NCBI GenBank assembly: GCA_951812665.1
Contig: CATOST010000045.1
Coordinates: 1-64,000, forward strand
DNA from: an uncultured Acidobacteriota bacterium
GTDB lineage: Bacteria; Acidobacteriota; UBA6911; RPQK01; JAJDTT01
Reading direction: 5' to 3'
DNA length: 64,000 nt
The position numbers were made by a program, and so were the translations under genes. Positions 63,141-64,000 of the stretch are shown here, piece after piece (the stretch's first letter is position 1; every line of letters begins with the position of its first letter). A model generated the notes under the pieces. It was not told the origin of the DNA, did no database searches, and was given only the letters and a program-made list of their open reading frames with translations.

Positions 63141-63703
63141 GGGGAATCGGACATGCTTCGCACGAACGTAGGAAAACCCGTCTTCGTACAATCGGTTGGC
63201 CAAATGGTCGGCTTGCTCCTTGGTGGGAAAGTCCTCCGACCCAGACCCCGATAGTAACGATCGTTTGGCCCCAGGCGGCGTATCTCGGCCAAGTATCCCC
63301 GGGGACTGAAACTCGCATCAACTCCTTCCGCGCCTCCGCTTCCCGCTCCATGGCGGCAATCTGAACGGTGAAACGGCCTGCGGCCTGATGGCGGCACATG
63401 CGCGTCCGCTCAGGGGCGCCGGCGCCCGTTGCGTCCGGTATCGGAAGGGGAGAAGTCTTGGCGCCGGGTGCATCCGCACCCCGGGTCGTCGGGTCATTCA
63501 GACGCCCGTAGAACTCCAACCGAGGCTTCGATTCGGAAACCGGAGGAGCCGATCCCTGCCCGGCGCCGTCAAAACGCGTCGGCTCCACCTCGACAGGGAA
63601 ACTTCGGCCCCACGTAGAGGCCGAGGAGGAAGAATCCAGTTACTGTCAGGAGAGTCAGTCCATAAAGGTGAACTATCTCTCTCCAATCAATCTTCGGAAT
63701 CAC
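63137..63703 (-). pseudogene. SPOR-domain membrane protein, frameshifted
   Basis: From GTG 63703, which overlaps the slipin stop (GTGA), the reading begins [20 protein letters not shown], one transmembrane helix. A single inserted T near 63600 then moves it to a frame with EVEPTRFDG and a linker, and to the SPOR domain RFTVQIAAMEREAEARKE. More insertions scatter the remainder over three frames: RGYLAEIRRLGPNDRYYR, VWVGG, KEQADHLANRLYEDGFSYVRAK. The repaired protein would be ~185 aa, septal-peptidoglycan-binding. Its stop overlaps lnt. Confidence 0.65.
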
Positions 63704-64000
63704 CGCCACTCTGCCCCCCCGGCCTTCTCGGCCATCCGCATCAGGGGAGGACAGGAGGGTCCATCGGAAGGGGGAAACACGATTGTGGAATTCTGCTCGG
63801 TGGGCGATCTCAGAGAGAGTCGACAGATAACGCAGCTGCAGCGACACCGGCTCCTTGGCAAGGGTGGCGCCCGCTTCCCGCAGGCGTGCCGCCGCCTGGA
63901 ACTCACCTCGGGCATGGATGATCTTGGCTCTCCGTTCCCGCTCGGCTTCAGCCTGCCGGGCCATGGCCCGTTGCATTTCCGCCGGAAGATCCACGGTCCT
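63700..64000 (-). pseudogene. slipin/SPFH-family protein, C-terminal part, frameshifted and cut by the window edge
   Basis: C-terminal end of a stomatin-like slipin: [35 protein letters not shown] and [13 protein letters not shown] are signature segments. An inserted C near 63804 separates these from [14 protein letters not shown], the usual end of slipins, which is in the next frame and stops at 63700. The gene's 5' part lies beyond the window. Probable membrane-scaffold role. Probably co-transcribed with the SPOR gene and lnt. Confidence 0.75.

Noticed and set aside
1-64000. CRISPR array, IS element, prophage, integron or replication origin
   Set aside because: No regularly spaced direct repeats, transposase, integrase, phage structural gene or dnaA-box cluster was seen on either strand.

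Overview
The window looks like a chromosomal segment of a GC-rich, Gram-negative (diderm) heterotroph, most likely an Acidobacteriota member, possibly an uncultured marine or host-associated one. This is inferred from gene order and family content, not from a marker-gene search. Evidence for a diderm is a complete outer-membrane set: BamA, Skp/OmpH, LpxD-FabZ-LpxA-LpxI, LolC/E-LolD, LptC/LptA/LptB, Lgt and Lnt. Evidence for an Acidobacteriota/Planctomycete-style accessory genome is the DUF1553/DUF1501 pair, Tat-exported Gfo/Idh and sugar-isomerase-like proteins, large FG-GAP proteins and several five-bladed-propeller glycosidase-like proteins.

Layout. 1-28.2 kb is an accessory, mixed-strand region. 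It holds a 5'-truncated DUF1553 protein with DUF1501 and cysteine synthase; an M23 peptidase divergent from an aspartate-type aminotransferase whose promoter implies a leaderless mRNA; an ABM monooxygenase; a propeller protein; a LarA-like protein; an ankyrin protein coupled to a small secreted eight-cysteine protein; an FG-GAP protein; an SGNH hydrolase with an MFS exporter; a second propeller protein; and a decayed propeller pseudogene. Then, on the minus strand, come a helical-barrel protein, an SDR, two coupled epimerases, Lgt, Amt, a Tat-exported oxidoreductase and a Tat-exported TIM-barrel protein. A tRNA-Leu(CAG) lies at 28.4 kb.

28.6-58.4 kb is a nearly unbroken 30-kb run of minus-strand housekeeping genes. 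In transcription order these are recJ, lptC/lptA, lptB, rpoN, hprK, EIIA-Man, HPr, EI, pgsA, an enoyl-CoA hydratase, ribH, nusB, lysS, lolC/E, lolD, clpC, bamA, skp, lpxD, fabZ, lpxA, lpxI, a Gfo/Idh gene, miaA, gatB and a receiver-domain protein. They link envelope biogenesis with a regulatory (sugar-transport-less) PTS, sigma-54, protein quality control and translation. 58.5-64 kb has a second SGNH protein, a small membrane protein, prfB with its programmed +1 frameshift, and lnt, a SPOR-domain gene and a slipin gene, all three broken by clustered single-base insertions.

Most notable: (1) an 84-aa secreted protein whose eight cysteines have perfectly palindromic spacing (3-6-10-8-10-6-3), predicting a four-rung disulfide-laddered helical hairpin; (2) a 159-nt element abutting the clpC stop codon that can fold on the minus strand into an 18-bp closing stem plus three hairpins, where every mismatch in that stem becomes a G-U wobble, with partial copies abutting the lolD and ptsI stop codons; (3) a frameshifted lptC-lptA fusion and a probable non-ATG start for lptB; (4) a dense cluster of insertions at the right end that looks like a consensus problem. 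No IS element, prophage, CRISPR array or origin was recognised.
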